From: Phaeosaccion multiseriatum | Lineage: Eukaryota > Ochrophyta, other classes | NCBI GenBank assembly: GCA_965112735.1 | Contig: OZ218962.1 | Location: 2,976,001 to 3,040,000, forward strand | Direction: 5' to 3' | DNA: 64,000 nucleotides | In this document: positions 22,683 through 33,840 of the stretch, in pieces | Layout: each line of letters opens with the position of its first letter | How positions within the stretch are numbered: the stretch's first letter is position 1 | Made by a program: the position numbers and the translations under genes | Notes under the pieces: generated by a model | The model's input: only the letters and a program-made list of their open reading frames with translations | What the model was told of the DNA's origin: nothing | Database searches by the model: none

Positions 22683-23066
22683 TGCATTGGGTAGTACACC
22701 ACTGTCCAATAGGGTATGCATTGGGTAGTACACCACTGTCCAATAGGGTATGCATTGGGTAGTACACCACTGTCCAATAGGGTATGCATTGGGTAGTACA
22801 CCACTGTCCAATAGGGTATGCATTGGGTACTACACCACTGTCCAATAGGGTATGCATTGGGTACTACACCACTGTCCAATAGGGTATGCATTGGGTAGTA
22901 CACCACTGTCCAATAGGGTATGCATTGGGTACTACACCACTGTCCAATAGGTTATGCATTAGGTACTACACCACTGTCCAATAGGGTATGCATTGGGTAG
23001 TACACCACTGTCCAATAGGGTATGCATTGGGTAGTACACCACTGTCCAATAGGGTATGCATTGGGT
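22683..23066. repeat. 34-bp minisatellite, about 11 copies
   Basis: The unit is GCATTGGGTAGTACACCACT then GTCCAATAGGGTAT, with AGTACA/ACTACA variants. It lies between the two duplication copies. No gene is visible from 22,440 to 23,715. Confidence 0.95.
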
Positions 23067-23334
23067 GGGCGCTACCCAAGTGGTCCGACATTGGGTACGA
23101 CGCTTGCCAAGATCGGCACATCGGTTACAGCATGTACCGCTTTCGAACCTGATTGAGCCGTGGTGGTGGCCCGCAGAGTGATGGGCCGGCTCCTCCCCCT
23201 CCATCGCTCCACCCGTGCCCCATGTGCCCCTCACATGTCCCAATCTCGGGCAGCGACCATGACCTCGTCGGACTCTCCCGTCTCCCTCCTACCCTTTACC
23301 CCACCCGTCATCCTCCTTCTGGACGGGCGGAGGG

Positions 23335-23715
23335 AGGGGAGGGAGGGAGGGAGGGAGGGAGGGAGGGAGGCGGGGAGAAACGGACGGATGGAGGGAGGGA
23401 GGGAGGGAGGAAGGGAGGGAGGGAGGGAGGGAGGGAGGGAGGGAGGGAGGGAGGGAGGGAGGGAGGGAGGGAGGGAGGGAGGGAGGGAGGGAGGGAGGGA
23501 GGGAGGGAGGGAGGGAGGGAGGGAGGGAGGGAGGGAGGGAGGGAGGGACGGAGGCAGGGAGGGAGGGAGGGAGGGAGGGAGGGACGGAGGCAGGGAGGGA
23601 GGGAGAGAGAGAGGGAGGGTGGGAGGCAGAGAGGGAGGGAGGGAGGGAGGGAGGGAGGGAGGGAGGGAGGGAGGGAGGGAGGGAGGGAGGGAGGGAGGGA
23701 GGGAGGGAGGGAGGG
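23335..23715. repeat. (GGGA)n array at the left edge of duplication copy B
   Basis: Mostly GGGA with GGAC, GGCA and GAGA interruptions. The equivalent tract in copy A (18,820-18,855) is much shorter. Confidence 0.95.
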
Positions 23716-24012
23716 TGGGTGGGTATGTTGAGGGTGTGGAGTGGACGAGTTTGGGCGAAGAATAGCTGGACGTAGCAACCATCGTGGGTGGAGAAGGAAG
23801 GCAGTCAAAGACCCCAAGACTTGTTGTTACTTCTACGGGTGAAGGCCTGGCTCGGCTCAGAAACGAACGAAGGGGGAAAGGAGCATGTGGTTCACTCCAG
23901 TGACGAGGAGGAGGAGCAGAAAGATGGGGAAGCGAGGGCCCTGACTCAAGCTCCTCCCGCTTCCTTGCCTCTCTCCTCTCAACCGCAGCTGCAAACACAC
24001 ACACGCACTCAC

Positions 24013-24586
24013 CTTCATGTGCTGTCCCGCGCGCAGCAGCACCCTCCTGTTCTGCGTCTCCTCCTCGAAGACCATGACCTTAAGTTGCGCGTATCTGCGC
24101 TGCTCAGCCATCAGCGCCTGCAGCTGCGCCTCGCTGCGCACGCTGTGAAGGGGATGAGCCCCACCGCCTTGCTCCCCTCCCTCCTCGAGTTTCTTCTGCT
24201 GTCGTGCGGCCTTGCGGTCCTCCACTCGCCTGCGCAGTGTCGTGGCCCGCCAATGGTGCTTCTCCTGCTTCTCCTTGTCCTGCTTTTCCCACCGCTCGTG
24301 AGCCTGAACCGGATCCCCACGGTCATTGTTCGAAGGCTCCGCACCTCTGTCAGGGTGGGCCGCTGTCGATGCTTCTCCTGCTGCCAGTGCAGCGTGTGCG
24401 TGACCCTGCCCTTCTCTGTCTCGCTCTGTGTGTCCCCCACGGTGCTGCAGCAGGGGGGAGGGCACCAGACGCTCCATCATCACCAACCCGGGCTGCTCCT
24501 GTGGCAGCGATTGTCAGTGGCTCTGCTATAGGCCTACCCACCTCTGGCCCCGCATGGGGTGGTGGCGGTGCAAGGATGCTGGACAT
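24013..24586 (-). pseudogene. Duplicated first exon of the giant gene, frameshifted
   Basis: Aligns with 19,145-19,720 over its full length, including the donor after ATGAAG. It is 574 instead of 576 bp: one extra T near TGTGTCCCCC and loss of one GCT in the GCTGCTGCAG run shift the frame. No exon 2 follows; the sequence runs into (GGGA)n. It is therefore a 5' gene fragment that came with the FNIP duplication. Confidence 0.8.
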
Positions 24587-25060
24587 TGTCTGCGCCAGGG
24601 CCTCCCTTCGCGATTGTGGGCTGCTCTCCTCCATGTCGTGCGGCGGCCGAACCTTCGTCAACACTCTTACTGTGACTGCTGCTCCTGGCGATGCTGCTGC
24701 ACCATGCCTTTGTCCCTCACCTCGCTTTGGTCCGATCCTTCTCTTACAGATCACTGCTGAGTTGTATGGACCAGAGAGGAAAGGGAGGGAAATTAAGAGG
24801 AAGATTTGGAGGGGTCGGAGGTTGCTGATTCAGGCCCCATCTCGCCCTGCTGCTCCGCCCAAAAGTGGAGGATAAAGGAAAGAAGAGTATCCCTCGCAAA
24901 TGAGGGTCGTTCAGCACAGCCCTCCAATTCCTTGCCTCTCCAAAGGTGCCCAACGTTTCACGCGTGGCGGAGCACCAACACCCCAAGATCGTCGCTGCTC
25001 TCACAGATCGGAGGTTGAGGGTCGGCACCCTGATTATAGACTTCCCTGTGCTCCGCAGCC

Positions 25061-26527
25061 ATGTTTTACGAAGGCAGCGATGGAATAGCGGTATTGAAAA
25101 CCCTGTCCAACCTCGGCTCATACGAAGCTTTGTGGGGGGTGTGCAAGGAGGTCGATGAGGTCACCTCCCGCACTCTGAGAGTCAACGCCACCATGCCTGA
25201 GTGTGTGCAGCTTCGTATGCTAAGTTTGCTGAAGCACCAGAAGGAAGCGGACGAGAGAAGTGCTGCACTTTCCCCTGCACCTTCGGGTGCTACTGAGGGG
25301 AAGGAGAAGGAACAACAGGCAGGCGATGATTATTGCAGAGGCTTCTTTCGCGTGGCGGCGGTGGAGCTTGGCCTCAGGACTGTGCAAGATGCGGCGGACC
25401 AGGCCAAGGTTTCTGCAGATGAGGTCCTCGTTGCAAAGGTGCTCGTGCTTTTACCACCTTCGGTAAAGCGGGTGTCTTTCTCCTGCTATTTCAATCAAGC
25501 CGGCGTGTGTCTACCAAGCACAGTCGAGGAGGTGGAGATGGGTTGGGACTTTAACCGCCCTCTGGACCTCCCTGCCTCGCTCAAGAGAATCACATGTGGG
25601 GGGAGGTTTAATCAGCACTTGGTCCTTCCTTGGGGTGTGGAGGAGGTGGAGATGGGGCATGCATTTAACTTCCCCCTGGACCTGCCTGCCTCACTGAAGA
25701 AGATGATATTTGGGGATCACTTCAATCTCCACGTGGCTCTTCCTTGTGGTGTGGAGGAGGTGGAGATTGGGCATTACTTTAACCTCCCTCTGGAGCTGCC
25801 TGCCTCGCTCAAGAGAATCACATGTGGGGTGAGGTTCAATCAGCTCTTGGACCTTCCTTGGGGTGTGGAGGAGGTGGAGATGGGACTTGCATTTAACCTC
25901 CCTCTGGACCTCCCTGCCTCGCTCAAGAAGATCAGATTTCACCGCTATTCGCAGTTCAATCAGCACGTGGTTCTTCCTTGTGGTGTGGAGGAGGTGGAGA
26001 TGGGGCATGCATTTAACCTCCCCCTGGACCTGCCTGCCTCGCTCAAGAAGATCACATTTGGGGATCACTTCAATCAGCACGTGGTCCTTCCTTGTGGTGT
26101 GGAGGAGGTGGAGATTGGGAATAACTTTAACCTCCCTCTGGAGCTGCCTGCCTCATTGAAGAAGATCAGATTTGGTGGGACCTCACAGTTCAATCAGCAC
26201 GTGGACCTTCCTTGTGGTGTGGAGGAGGTGGAGATGGGGCCATGCTTTAACCTCCCTCTGGAGCTGCCTGCCTCGCTCAAGAAGATCAGATTTGGCTTTG
26301 CCTTCAATCAGCACGTGGTCCTTCCTTGTGGTGTGGAGGAGGTGGTGATGGGGCATCACTTTAACCACCCTCTGAAGCTGCCTGCTTCTCTGCGGACTCT
26401 GTGGCTGGGAGCGGAGTACACCTGCCCTCTGGAGAGCCTGCCTGCTGGCCTGAGGGAGCTCAGGGTGGGAAGGAGCTACCAGCTGCCTGCAGATCTACCC
26501 GAGGGGCTGGAGGTGATTCCCTGGTAA
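25061..26527 (+). CDS. FNIP-repeat protein B
   Basis: 488 residues, single exon, start matching that of paralogue A (MFYEGSDG versus MSHEGSDG). The head domain is nearly identical. About 16 FNIP units follow in the same alternating pattern, then the shared YTCPLESLPAGL and LPADLPEGLEV tail. A and B differ in unit number and order inside the repeat region, consistent with unequal exchange between units after duplication. No targeting signal or membrane segment is visible. Function unknown; probably a cytosolic binding scaffold, by analogy with other FNIP/LRR proteins. Confidence 0.85.
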   Translation: MFYEGSDGIAVLKTLSNLGSYEALWGVCKEVDEVTSRTLRVNATMPECVQLRMLSLLKHQKEADERSAALSPAPSGATEGKEKEQQAGDDYCRGFFRVAAVELGLRTVQDAADQAKVSADEVLVAKVLVLLPPSVKRVSFSCYFNQAGVCLPSTVEEVEMGWDFNRPLDLPASLKRITCGGRFNQHLVLPWGVEEVEMGHAFNFPLDLPASLKKMIFGDHFNLHVALPCGVEEVEIGHYFNLPLELPASLKRITCGVRFNQLLDLPWGVEEVEMGLAFNLPLDLPASLKKIRFHRYSQFNQHVVLPCGVEEVEMGHAFNLPLDLPASLKKITFGDHFNQHVVLPCGVEEVEIGNNFNLPLELPASLKKIRFGGTSQFNQHVDLPCGVEEVEMGPCFNLPLELPASLKKIRFGFAFNQHVVLPCGVEEVVMGHHFNHPLKLPASLRTLWLGAEYTCPLESLPAGLRELRVGRSYQLPADLPEGLEVIPW

Positions 26528-27130
26528 GGAGGGCGATGGGACAGAGGATGACAACACACAGCACAGCACAGCTATCGTAGGCCTTGCCTCAAGAGGGAGG
26601 AGGTCTCAGCAGGAGGCGTAGCAGCAAGGGGATGAGCAAGCATATATCACATGTATCCAATAAGAGACAGCTGCCTGGCTCAAAACAGCAGGCAGAGCTC
26701 AGAGGAGCAACGGGGAGGAGAGAGGGTGGTGCGTGCGCAGACACATACGAATCGTACTCGTACGACTCCACTGTACTAAACAGGAGGAGCACATTAATGA
26801 TGAGTTGCTTCACGGCCTTCGCCCCCTCCCCCCCTCATAGTGACCCGGTCGTAGGGGCCTTGAATGGAATCATCCTCCTTGAATGAAACCCTTCCTCGCG
26901 CCCCGGCCGGCTTTGAGATCAAATGCTGTTATAGGGTTTGCTCCTTTTGTTGACATATTTCCTCCCCCCTCTCTCTCTTCCCTTCTTTCCTCTCTCAGTT
27001 GCCTCTCTTGCTCCCTATCTCTTCTCTGTGCTTGGCCTCCTCTTCACCTTGAGGGATTTCAGCCGCATCAGTGGGAGAGTCGCGCGCTACCTGAGCACAG
27101 AGAGGAGAGGCACTTGCAGCAGACTCCAAC

Positions 27131-28505
27131 ATGAGTTGGTTCGGAGGGGGGGGCGACCAGGCGCAGCAGCAGGCCAAGGCGGTCCGCGATGAGATGCTGA
27201 ACATCGAGATGATGACCGATCTCTTCAACAAGTAAGAAGGGAAGGCTTGAAGTGGCCAGCAGGATGACTTGGAGGGAGAAGGAGGGCGAGAGAGGAGGGT
27301 GTCTAGTGGAGCACATCACGCCTATTCGCTCAGATTACTAAAGCAGTGCCACTTAAGGCCAGTATGGCCGCCAATGGCAGTCACGGTAGTGCGACGAGGA
27401 AAGGAAAAAGCTGCACACCCTCTTTCTATGTCCCCCTTTCTCCGTCTTCCCCCCCTCGCCCACTCTCTTGCTCTCCCTGCCTTTCTCTCTCTCTCGCCTC
27501 TCTCGCTCCCCGGCCCTCCCTGAAATGCTGTCTCACTTATGAATTTCTCCCTCTCCCTCTCCCTCTCCCTGTCCCTCTCTCGCCGTCCCTCCCTATATCC
27601 CTCTCTCTTCCCCTTCTCCCTTTCTCCCCCCCTCCCCATCTCTCTCCCCCTCCCCGTGTCTCTTCCTCTCCACACCCCCTCTCGACCCAACCCCCCCCCC
27701 CCCTTCCCTCGCTCCCCTTTGTCTCCCTCTCTCTCCCCCCCCAATACATTGCATGCCCCCCAAAAACGCTTCCCAGGATCTCAGACAGCTGCTTCCAGAA
27801 GTGTGTGGTGAAGATCAACGAAGCTGACCTTAGTGTAGGGGAGATGTCGTGCATTGACCGATGTGTTGCAAAATACATGGAGGCGCAGGTGAGCGGGTAG
27901 CGAAGGTCTTAGATGGGTCTTCGATAGGTCTTCGATAGGTCTTAGATAGGTCGTAGCGAAGGTGGACACACGTTTCATCAAGTGCTTTGAAGACTTGGCC
28001 GTGTCTGTCTGTCGTGAGAAGGGGAAGGGCGGGGGTGAGGGACAATACTCTCCCTCTCCCTCCCTCCCTCCCTCTCTCTCTCCCCCTCCCTCCCTCTCTC
28101 TCTCTGTCTCTCTTATCTCTCGCCCTCAGCAATCCTGGACTTAGTTCGAGTGCCCGCTGGCTCTGGCTGAATGGTTGAATGCCTGCCGCGACTGGACTTT
28201 TGGGCTCCACTTTTGTGCCGTGTTGCCGTATTGCTTCCGTTTAGGGCAGCGATGGCCGCTACTGGTCTCTGCGGGTCTGCCCCGTCCTGTTTCTGCGTTC
28301 CCCTCCTTCCTCGCCCTTCCCTTCCCTTCCCCGCTCACCATCACTCTCACTCCTCCTTTTCCCTCTCTCTCTCTGTCTTTCTCTCTCTCTTGTCCCTCCC
28401 CCCGCCTCTGCGCTGATACAGACCAATGTGGGCATGGTGCTGAAGAAGGAAGAGGAGAGGATGACGGCGTCGGGAGGCCCGCAAGGGCCTGCTCAACCGA
28501 GATGA
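27131..28505 (+). CDS. TIM10: Mitochondrial import inner membrane translocase subunit Tim10, three exons
   Basis: Exons 27131-27231, 27777-27888 and 28422-28505 give 98 residues. The ATG at 27131 opens [10 protein letters not shown], then [14 protein letters not shown]. Exon 2 carries the twin CX3C signature: CFQKC, then 15 residues, then CIDRC followed by VAKYMEAQ. Exon 3 starts TNVGMVLKK. The small-Tim family forms hexameric chaperones with Tim9 in the intermembrane space, escorting hydrophobic carrier and beta-barrel precursors; the cysteines form two intramolecular disulfides. MMTDLFNK and [10 protein letters not shown] are Tim10-like rather than Tim9-like. Introns are pyrimidine-rich and GT-AG. 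The gene is head-to-tail with FNIP gene B and convergent with the next FNIP gene. Confidence 0.95.
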
Positions 28506-28527
28506 GGCTCTGTGAGGGACAGCAGCA

Positions 28528-28580
<53 letters not shown>
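28528..28580. repeat. (GAT)n microsatellite in the Tim10 3' region
   Basis: About 17 GAT units starting about 20 bp after the Tim10 stop codon, probably in its 3' UTR. Confidence 0.9.
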
Positions 28581-28581
<1 letters not shown>

Positions 28582-28839
28582 ATCGAGGCTTCATGAGGGA
28601 CAGCAACAGCACCAGCAGCAACCTCTATGAAGGAATAACACCAACACCACACTTAGTGTAGTGCTGTTTATTCTATTATTATGAATCAAATGATTTGAGT
28701 GCAACGTAATATATGCATGAGGCGGGTCCGCCCCCTCTCTGTGCGGCGCTCCCTCTCTCTTACTCTCTCTCTCTCGCTCTCTACTCGATTGCACAAAAGG
28801 TGGACAGGAAAAGCACTGTCTTTCCTCCCTTTCCAACAC

Positions 28840-31800
28840 TCAAAGAGGAGGGCCGTAGGGCGGTCCGATGGAAACGGTGACGATGCTGTCAATCCCAATC
28901 CCCAGTACCTCCCTATTCCCCGGGGGGAGCACAAAGAACGGGTCAAGACCGTTCCAATAACCTTCCTGTCCAGGAGAAAGCCGATACCCCGGGGGGCGCG
29001 CTTGGCGCGACAGTTCCTCCGCGCCCGAGGGATTGTGATACTCCACCTGCTTTAAGCTCATGGGCAGAGCCACCCCCCGCTGGAGAGGGCCATAGAAGGA
29101 CAGCAGCGCCAGCGCGGGGGGTAGGTGCAGGCGGTGCCGGTAGCTGTGACTCCGAATGCGGAGTGTGTGCAGCCGCGGAGGCAGCGGGGTCTGTAGCGCC
29201 TTTGAGTAGTAGTAGCCGACTTCCAGCTGCTGCAGGCCCTGTGGGAGATTCAGGGTCTGATTAAATCGAGCTCCGAATTTCACCACTCGAAGATCCGCCC
29301 AACCCCCCAGCTCCACTGGGGCATTGAACCAATCGCCAAAATCGACAGTCTGGAGCCTGCAGGGGGCCGAGACGGTTAACGTCTCGCTGAAGGTGAGCCC
29401 GAGGTTCAGCCGCAGAAGGGAGGAGGGGATACAGAGAGGGCGGCAAAAGTCTGCGCCAAACACCACCTCCTCCAGCCCCTCGGGCAATTCGATGTCCTGA
29501 TCAAAGGAGACCCCAAACCGAAGCGTGCGTAGCGAAGAGGGCAGCTCCAACGCGTGATTAAAGTCGCGGAAGAAGGAGAGCTCCCTCAGTGACGGGGGAA
29601 GGACCAAGGGCCTGTTGAAGTGGAACCCGAAATGAGCGGTCTCTAGCTTTGGAGGAAGAATAATGTCCTGATTGAACAGGCCGGAGGTCAGTTCCAGGCA
29701 AATGAGGCTCTGCGGCAGCTCCAAAGGCAAGTTGAACTCCATGACGAGGCGGAGAATCTCCAGCCCCTCGGGGAGCTGGAGCTGGTGGTTGAAGGAGCCC
29801 GAAATGGAGAGCTCCCGAAGAGAGGGCGGCAGGTTTAGGAGGGGTCTTGTAACTGCCGTGCCCTCCATTCTCAGGTAGCTGAGAGAAGATGGTTGCTCGA
29901 AAAGCACACTCTCTGTGAAGCCATCCCCAAAGGTGGCGGACCGCACCGACCTTGACAGAAGGACGGGCAAGTTGTAGTCCACACCGAAGTTCACTTCCTG
30001 CAGTCCCGGAGGGAGCGAGATTTGCTGTGAAAAGCGCGTGCTGAGCTGGACTTTCCGTAGCGACGGCGGTAAGACTAACCCAGGCTGATTAAACTCAAAG
30101 CCTAGCGAAAGCTCCTCCAAAGAGCTGGGCAGGATGAGCAAAGGCTGATTGAAGAAATGGCTCAATGTCAGCTTCTTGAGCGAGGCGGGTAGCTCCAGAG
30201 GGAGGTTAAAGTAGTACCCCATATCCACCTCCTCCACACCATGGGGGAGAACCACGAGCTGATTGAAGGTACGTCCGAATCGGAGCTTCCGCAGAGAGGC
30301 AGGTAGCGCAATGGGTTGGTCGAACTGATTTGGCAGCGATAGCTCTACCAGACGCGGCGGAAGGTGGAGTGGGCGGTTGAAAACGCTCCCGTCCTGCCTG
30401 TCACTTCCCGGGGGTTCGGGTTCGAACACGAGGCGACGCAGAGAATCGGGAAGGAGGAGAAACTGCTTAAAGCTGCTCCCCAGAATCAGCTCTTCGAGGG
30501 TCGGGGGCAGAAGCATCAAGGGCTGATCGAATACGCTTCCGCTGTGAAATTCCACCTTGCGTAAAGATTTGGGCAAGGTCAGGAGCCCTGACGAATTCAT
30601 AGCCTCTGAAAGCACGTGCAGCGCGCCCCCCGACTCGGAAATCGCAACCACAAAAGCCGGGAGCCCATCCAGAGCAGCTGTAGAAGGAGTGGTGCGCGCA
30701 ACAGTGAGAGTGTCATTCGCGTCCTTGACGGCCCTCGCCAGATGCTTCAAAGCGTGTACGGAAGCCACAGGAGAGTTGAAGTGTGTCCCGAACTGCACCG
30801 ACTCTAGCCCCTCCGGCAAGCACAAGCACTTGTCATCCCAAACCCCCGCGTGCGACGAGTCCCAAGCCCGAGCCGGGTCGAAATAATCGCCAAAGCAGAT
30901 GTGCTTGATCCCCACTTCCACCCGCCTCTTCCACAGTGCCCGCAAGGCCCGCTGAACAACGCTAACCTCGGCTCGGACGAGCCGCGCACGCTCTGCGTCT
31001 TCCATTTCAGTCGAGTTGATGCAAAAAGGAGTACGGGGATACACCTCGGAGGAAATGCACCCCAGGCGCAGATGCGGGCAGACGGGAAACCTTTTCCTCA
31101 AACACCCCCTCTCGGAGTCCTCCTTGACTCCGCCTCGGAGACTCTTCCCCCTCTCCTCATCGCCCTCCTCCAAGCTCTGTGGTGGTAAGGCCGAGGAGTG
31201 GATACCTTCCCGCCTTACCTCTCCTGCCTCGTCTCTCTCTCCCTCCCCGCCTCCCTCCGGCCCCGCCTCGCGAAGGCCCTTCTGTGGCAGGGCACTCGAC
31301 CTCGGCCGGGCAGGCGCGTGAGCAGCAGCAGGAGCAGCCGTGGAAGGAGCAGGAGTAGCAGCGACACAAGCAGTAGCACCAGCAGTAATATCCTCGGTAC
31401 CACAGGCAGGGTCGCTGCCCTCCGTAGCAGGGGAGGGAGAGGCGGCAGAGGCGGCAGAGGCGGCGTCGACCCCCTGTCCCTCTTCCTCCCCCTCCCCCAA
31501 CATGTGCAGGAAACTATTAATGAGCGGCTCCTTCATCATAGAGTGGACGACTAGACGCCTGGGGGTTACCGCATCCACATCACTGTACATGGGCCATACG
31601 CCACCCATTGCGGTGAGGTGAGGGGCATTGCAGCAGCAGGAGGGAAGCGGGTGCGCAAAGTAGAACAAGCGCATGAGTACTAAGATCAGAGGCAAAGACG
31701 CGCTTTCCCTTGGAATACTGTTCGCTCACGCTCTCGCAAAACATGTCTCCTCCTTTTGAGCAAGACCAGAGGTCTTTCCCCCCCCCCCACAGACGTTCTC

Positions 31801-32900
31801 CTCCCTCGCCCTCTCATCGATTGCACCGCTCACCTTGCCAGACCCCAAAGCTCCCTCCGAGAGCCAACCTGCATAGCCACGGTAACAAGCGCTCGCAGCC
31901 CGTCGTCGCTGCTCAGAGGGGGAGAGCACCCTGAAGGAGGCGCTGAGACTGCAACTCTCTCTGACTCTGACTTGTCGTCCGGCATGCTCCCCTCGTCCTT
32001 CTGCTGCTGCGACTCTACTTGACCGCCGCCACCATGCTGCGGCTGCTGCTTTCTAGAAGAGCCGCTGCCACCATGCTGCTGCTGCTGCTGCTGCTGCTGC
32101 TTCCCTCCTGGCTCCGTATGCGACAGCCCTTCTCCCTCTTGCTCTTCTTTCCTCTTTCCTTCCTGCTCAGTCTTCCTGCCATCCTGCTCTTGTTGCTTTT
32201 CATGCTCTTGCTGCTTATCTTTCTCCTTCTGCTGCTGCTGCTGCTCCTTCACTTTTTTTGCCGCATTAAAGCCATCCTTCATCTCTCTTTTGCCGGCAAA
32301 GGGCCCGGCCGTGACTTGATTCCCTGACTTATTACGGTCATTCTCATAGAGCCCTTTCGTAAGCAAAAAGCGCACATCCTCGCGAGTGCAGCGACAGGGA
32401 GGGCGATAGCGATCATTGCACACTCTGAGGATAGTTCGGCACCTTCCGTAAAGAGATTCCACAGGCCCGAGCCCGCGAAACAGTAGTGGTAGCGGTCGAG
32501 CCGCGAAGGAGGCTCGAAGGAGAGGCAGGAGAGTGTCAACGTGTTGGAAGCGTTGAAGGGTGGAGCTGTCTTTAGAGCGCAGGCCAGGACCAAGGCAGGC
32601 AAGGTGGCAGCGCTTCAGATATCGAAGACAGGCAGCAGCCCGCCGCAAAGTGCCAGAACAATGGGTAGTGTCGGCTCCTCTCTTCACTCCTGCTGCTTCG
32701 ATACGGGCCCCATCGCCGCTGCCAGCACAGTGTGCTGTGTGTGTGATGGCAGAATTACGCGGTGCCGTCCAGGCCTCCGTAGCGGCCGCAGGATGGCTGA
32801 GGCGACCCAGGCAGCAGTGGTCGAAGTGAATGAGGGAGGCGTCGCTGAGCAGGGGCAGACGGACGAGCCCGCTGGACCCGACCACGCCCATAGCCACCAT
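28840..32900 (-). CDS. Large FNIP-repeat protein, two exons, 5' end uncertain
   Basis: Exon 2 (31582-28840) encodes about 914 residues: a short head, an acidic/Ala-rich linker, then about 25 FNIP-type units (FNQPLLILPSSLEELSLG, FNLPLELPASLKKLTL). Exon 1 ends at 31834 with a perfect AAG|GTGAGC donor, and a TACAG acceptor precedes 31582. Splicing creates ELWGLASDVDAVTPRRLVV, which matches LWGVCKEVDEVTSRTLRV in FNIP A and B. Exon 1 also carries a related SLYGRCRTILRV segment, then poly-Gln/Glu/Lys. With the ATG at 32900 the protein is 1,269 residues, but that start lies inside the opposing RBR gene, so an undetected 5' intron is possible. The units are far more diverged than in A and B, indicating an older paralogue. 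Function unknown. Confidence 0.75.
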
Positions 32901-33329
32901 CAGCGGGGGGCCTCATGCAGTGCTCAACACGTGCTGTGTGAAGTCTGCACCGAGCGGTACCTGACGGTGACCCTTCTGCCGAAGGGCATGCCCGTATTCT
33001 GGGAGCAGATTGCGTGCCCTGAGCCCAACTGTTCCGTCAAGGTGCTCATCGCGGCCACCCTCCGCCGCTCGCTGCCCCTGAGTGTCATCAACCAAGTGGA
33101 GGCCAGTCAGAAGGGTGCCGTCGCAGAGAGTGGAGAGGGCAAGACGACGGGAGGACGAGGAGGGGCCGAGAGCGATGCCGAGGATCAGATCTCTCAGCTC
33201 TCTCAGCGCTACCTCTCCAAGCACACTCAACGCTGCCCGGGCTGCTCCATTCCAATTCAGAGAACCGGAGGATGCAACCACATGACGTGCTCGCTGTGCC
33301 ACTACCACTTCACCTGGACGAAGCGCTGA
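32661..33329 (+). CDS. RBR-like (RING-between-RING) E3 ubiquitin ligase, compact
   Basis: 222 residues from the ATG at 32661 (MGSVGSSL, a possible N-myristoylation context). The open frame runs further upstream but without an ATG. RING1-like residues are CCVCDG, QHVLCEVCTERYL and IACPEPNC. The C-terminal module CPGCSIPIQRTGGCNHMTC with SLCHYHFTW fits RING2, including the GGC position that holds the catalytic cysteine in HHARI/parkin-type ligases. The FCW cysteine is replaced (FTW) and the protein stops four codons later. A separate IBR domain is not evident; the middle is a Gly/Glu-rich linker. Ubiquitin transfer through a thioester is the expected activity if it is functional. The 5' region is antisense to the FNIP gene's first exon. 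Confidence 0.65.
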   Translation: MGSVGSSLHSCCFDTGPIAAASTVCCVCDGRITRCRPGLRSGRRMAEATQAAVVEVNEGGVAEQGQTDEPAGPDHAHSHHQRGASCSAQHVLCEVCTERYLTVTLLPKGMPVFWEQIACPEPNCSVKVLIAATLRRSLPLSVINQVEASQKGAVAESGEGKTTGGRGGAESDAEDQISQLSQRYLSKHTQRCPGCSIPIQRTGGCNHMTCSLCHYHFTWTKR

Positions 33330-33840
33330 GCGAGCCTCCGAGTGGGGAGGCGTCGATTGAAACCTGGCGGGAGCAGTGCCGCGACGTGCCTGGGACGAGG
33401 CTGGAAAGAGGGTAGCGCGGAGTGGGGGGAGAGGGAGGGGGAGGGGGGAGGGGAAAAGGGGAGGGGGAAAGGGGGGGACGCAAAGGCTGCCGCGCGTGCC
33501 CCTCCTCACAGGCTCGCCGCGTGTCGAGCGTCAGGTCCTCGTTCTTTGCCTCGGCATGGATTGAGCGGGGACGGGCGGCCGAGGAGGTGTGGTATGAAGA
33601 CTGAAAAACTGTTATTTACGGGGGGAAGGGCCGCAAGCGCGAGCCAGGCTCGGGCTGAGATGTATTGAGAGTCAGCCAAGCAGGGTCCACTATACTAGAG
33701 CGCTTCACTTGGTCTCCCTTGTCCCCAATATGAATCGATCAACCCGTCCAAAGCCGGAGGGAGCTCCTAGACAAATCGAAACCAATCGCTGACTTAGGAA
33801 AGAGAGCTCGCCGTTTAAATGACTCTCCTCGTTCGAGCTC
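33330..33840. other. Intergenic, G-rich
   Basis: Contains a GGGGA-rich purine tract (33,424-33,480). No credible gene is seen. Confidence 0.5.

Larger units (their letters stand above)
23716..26880. repeat. Copy B of the segmental tandem duplication
   Basis: Counterpart of 18,856-22,436. It carries a decayed giant-gene exon 1 and an intact FNIP gene, and stops at GAATGGAATCATCCTCCTT. Confidence 0.9.

Noticed and set aside
22683-23066. CRISPR-like regular 34-bp repeat array
   Set aside because: The units abut directly with no unique spacers, in a eukaryotic genome with introns; this is a minisatellite.
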